6,138 bases of DNA from an uncultured Eubacteriales bacterium (lineage in GTDB: Bacteria > Bacillota > Clostridia > Lachnospirales > Lachnospiraceae): the NCBI GenBank assembly GCA_900313775.1, contig OMSP01000262.1, positions 1 to 6,138 of the forward strand, written 5' to 3'. Position 1 is the stretch's first letter. Each line of letters begins with the position of its first letter. Position numbers and translations under genes: made by a program. The notes beneath the pieces were generated by a model. That model saw nothing but the letters and a program-made list of their open reading frames with translations. It was not told the DNA's origin and ran no database searches. Below are positions 5,645-6,138 of this stretch, piece by piece.

Positions 5645-5674
5645 AAAAGGCTGGCGCCGAGACGCCAGCCTTTT
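5645..5674. terminator. Bidirectional intrinsic terminator between convergent genes
   Basis: AAAAGGCTGGCG (5645-5656) pairs perfectly over 12 bp with CGCCAGCCTTTT (5663-5674), with loop CCGAGA. On the plus strand the GC-rich core is followed by TTTT then GTGTTC, ending trmL. On the minus strand it is followed by TTTTT (complement of 5644-5648), ending the PNPOx-like gene whose stop is at 5712. The position between two convergent genes fits this dual use. Confidence 0.92.
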
Positions 5675-5711
5675 GTGTTCTGAACATCAGATTACTCGAG
5701 CATGTCGAGGT

Positions 5712-6113
5712 TTACACATCAAACTCCTCGATCACATCGAACAGTCCGCGGATCTCGGCATGTCCGCCGTCGAGACAGAAAAGTCCCATCTCCCAGCCGT
5801 TCTGATCATAGAGACCCATGATATCGGGCATGATCTCGCGCACCTTATCCAGCAGTGCGTCATCCTTGACGACCTTCGCCTCGCCGTCGTAGCGCAGGAA
5901 CTGCTCTCCGTCCAGGGCCAGCACCTCGACCTTCGGATTAGCGGTCAGCTGCTTGAACACATTTTTAAATGTTCCGCAGCCGAAGTAGACGACATCATCG
6001 ACCAGCATATGAAAACCAAACGGGCGGCCCTTGGGCTGATCGCCATCCGTCGTCAGCAGATAGAACACCTTCGCTTTATCTAAGAAATCATTGACTTTCT
6101 GTGCATTGCTCAT
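5712..6113 (-). CDS. PNPOx-like FMN-binding split-barrel protein
   Basis: This is a 133-residue protein of the pyridoxamine 5'-phosphate oxidase-like split-barrel superfamily, which typically binds FMN or another flavin as a dimer. The pattern seen is an N-terminal helix (about 4-14), strand VFYLLTTDGDQPKGRPFGF (16-34), strand DVVYFGCGTFKNVFKQL (40-56, the usual phosphate-contact strand and helix), NPKVEVLAL (59-67), and FLRYDGEAKVV (72-82), ending EIRGLFDVIEEFDV. In databases such proteins are often labelled 'pyridoxamine 5'-phosphate oxidase family' or NimA/NimC-like. The true PdxH C-terminal substrate-binding part is absent, so vitamin B6 oxidation is not implied. The start ATG at 6113 is set by the AAGGAGG site. 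A GTG two codons upstream (6119) directly abuts that site and is unlikely to be used. The substrate is unknown. The gene ends convergently with trmL at the shared terminator. Confidence 0.85.
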   Translation of the reverse strand: MSNAQKVNDFLDKAKVFYLLTTDGDQPKGRPFGFHMLVDDVVYFGCGTFKNVFKQLTANPKVEVLALDGEQFLRYDGEAKVVKDDALLDKVREIMPDIMGLYDQNGWEMGLFCLDGGHAEIRGLFDVIEEFDV

Positions 6114-6119
6114 GATCAC

Positions 6120-6126
6120 CCTCCTT
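6120..6126 (-). promoter_or_regulatory. Strong ribosome binding site of the PNPOx-like gene
   Basis: On the minus strand AAGGAGG (6120-6126) sits 6 bases before ATG 6113. This near-perfect anti-16S match and spacing choose the ATG over the GTG at 6119. The promoter lies outside the window or in the last dozen bases, where none could be recognised. Confidence 0.85.
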
Positions 6127-6138
6127 ATAAAGATAACC

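Noticed and set aside
5695..5714. Possible frameshifted C-terminal extension of the PNPOx-like protein and a small CTCGA/TCGAG hairpin (5695-5709)
   Set aside because: Another frame just past the stop reads a short acidic tail to a TAA, but the protein already ends where the family normally does, and the 5-bp hairpin lacks terminator features.
5673..6083. Plus-strand open frame of 136 codons at the right end
   Set aside because: It begins in the terminator tail and runs antisense to the PNPOx-like gene; no ribosome site or family features.
1..6138. CRISPR array, phage, transposon, toxin-antitoxin or defence system
   Set aside because: No regularly spaced repeats, transposase, integrase, nuclease or toxin-like frames were seen; all sizeable genes belong to ordinary transport, metabolic or tRNA-modification families.

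Overview
The window looks like an ordinary chromosomal stretch of a Gram-positive Clostridia-type bacterium (Lachnospiraceae-like is my best guess). I infer this from the strong GGAGG-type ribosome binding sites, the moderately GC-rich coding sequence with AT-rich intergenic DNA, and the protein styles. No marker gene fixes the taxonomy. No transposase, phage gene, CRISPR array, tRNA or rRNA was seen.

Layout, left to right. (1) The 5' part of rpiB (ribose-5-phosphate isomerase B) lies on the minus strand and runs off the left edge. (2) A 142-bp divergent intergenic region carries a good extended -10 promoter facing right, a weaker one facing rpiB, and an 8-bp inverted repeat that brackets the rightward -10 box. 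(3) A compact plus-strand group of three membrane-transport genes follows: a CPA1/NhaP-type cation:proton antiporter, a small two-helix potassium channel, and a ClC-family chloride channel/transporter. The antiporter and channel genes are 23 bp apart, and the channel and ClC genes overlap by one base. (4) After 55 bp containing a candidate promoter comes a plus-strand HI0933/BaiN-type FAD-dependent oxidoreductase. (5) A 227-bp AT-rich non-coding stretch holds a perfect 11-bp inverted repeat and further copies of its core TTCATTG. (6) trmL (tRNA Cm34/Um34 2'-O-methyltransferase) lies on the plus strand. (7) A bidirectional intrinsic terminator, preceded by a 13-bp tandem duplication, separates trmL from the last gene. 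(8) That last gene is a minus-strand PNPOx-like FMN-binding split-barrel protein, essentially complete at the right edge.

The only multi-gene unit with a visible common theme is the ion-transport trio. A cation/H+ antiporter, a K+-selective pore and a Cl- pathway in one translationally coupled transcript could together exchange K+ and Cl- for protons while keeping charge balanced, for example under acid, salt or osmotic stress. The family assignments are well supported; the joint role is inference. The other genes are metabolic or tRNA-modification genes with no evident link to it. I found no convincing sign of an exotic or previously undescribed system. The most interesting leads are this trio and the two repeat-containing intergenic regions.
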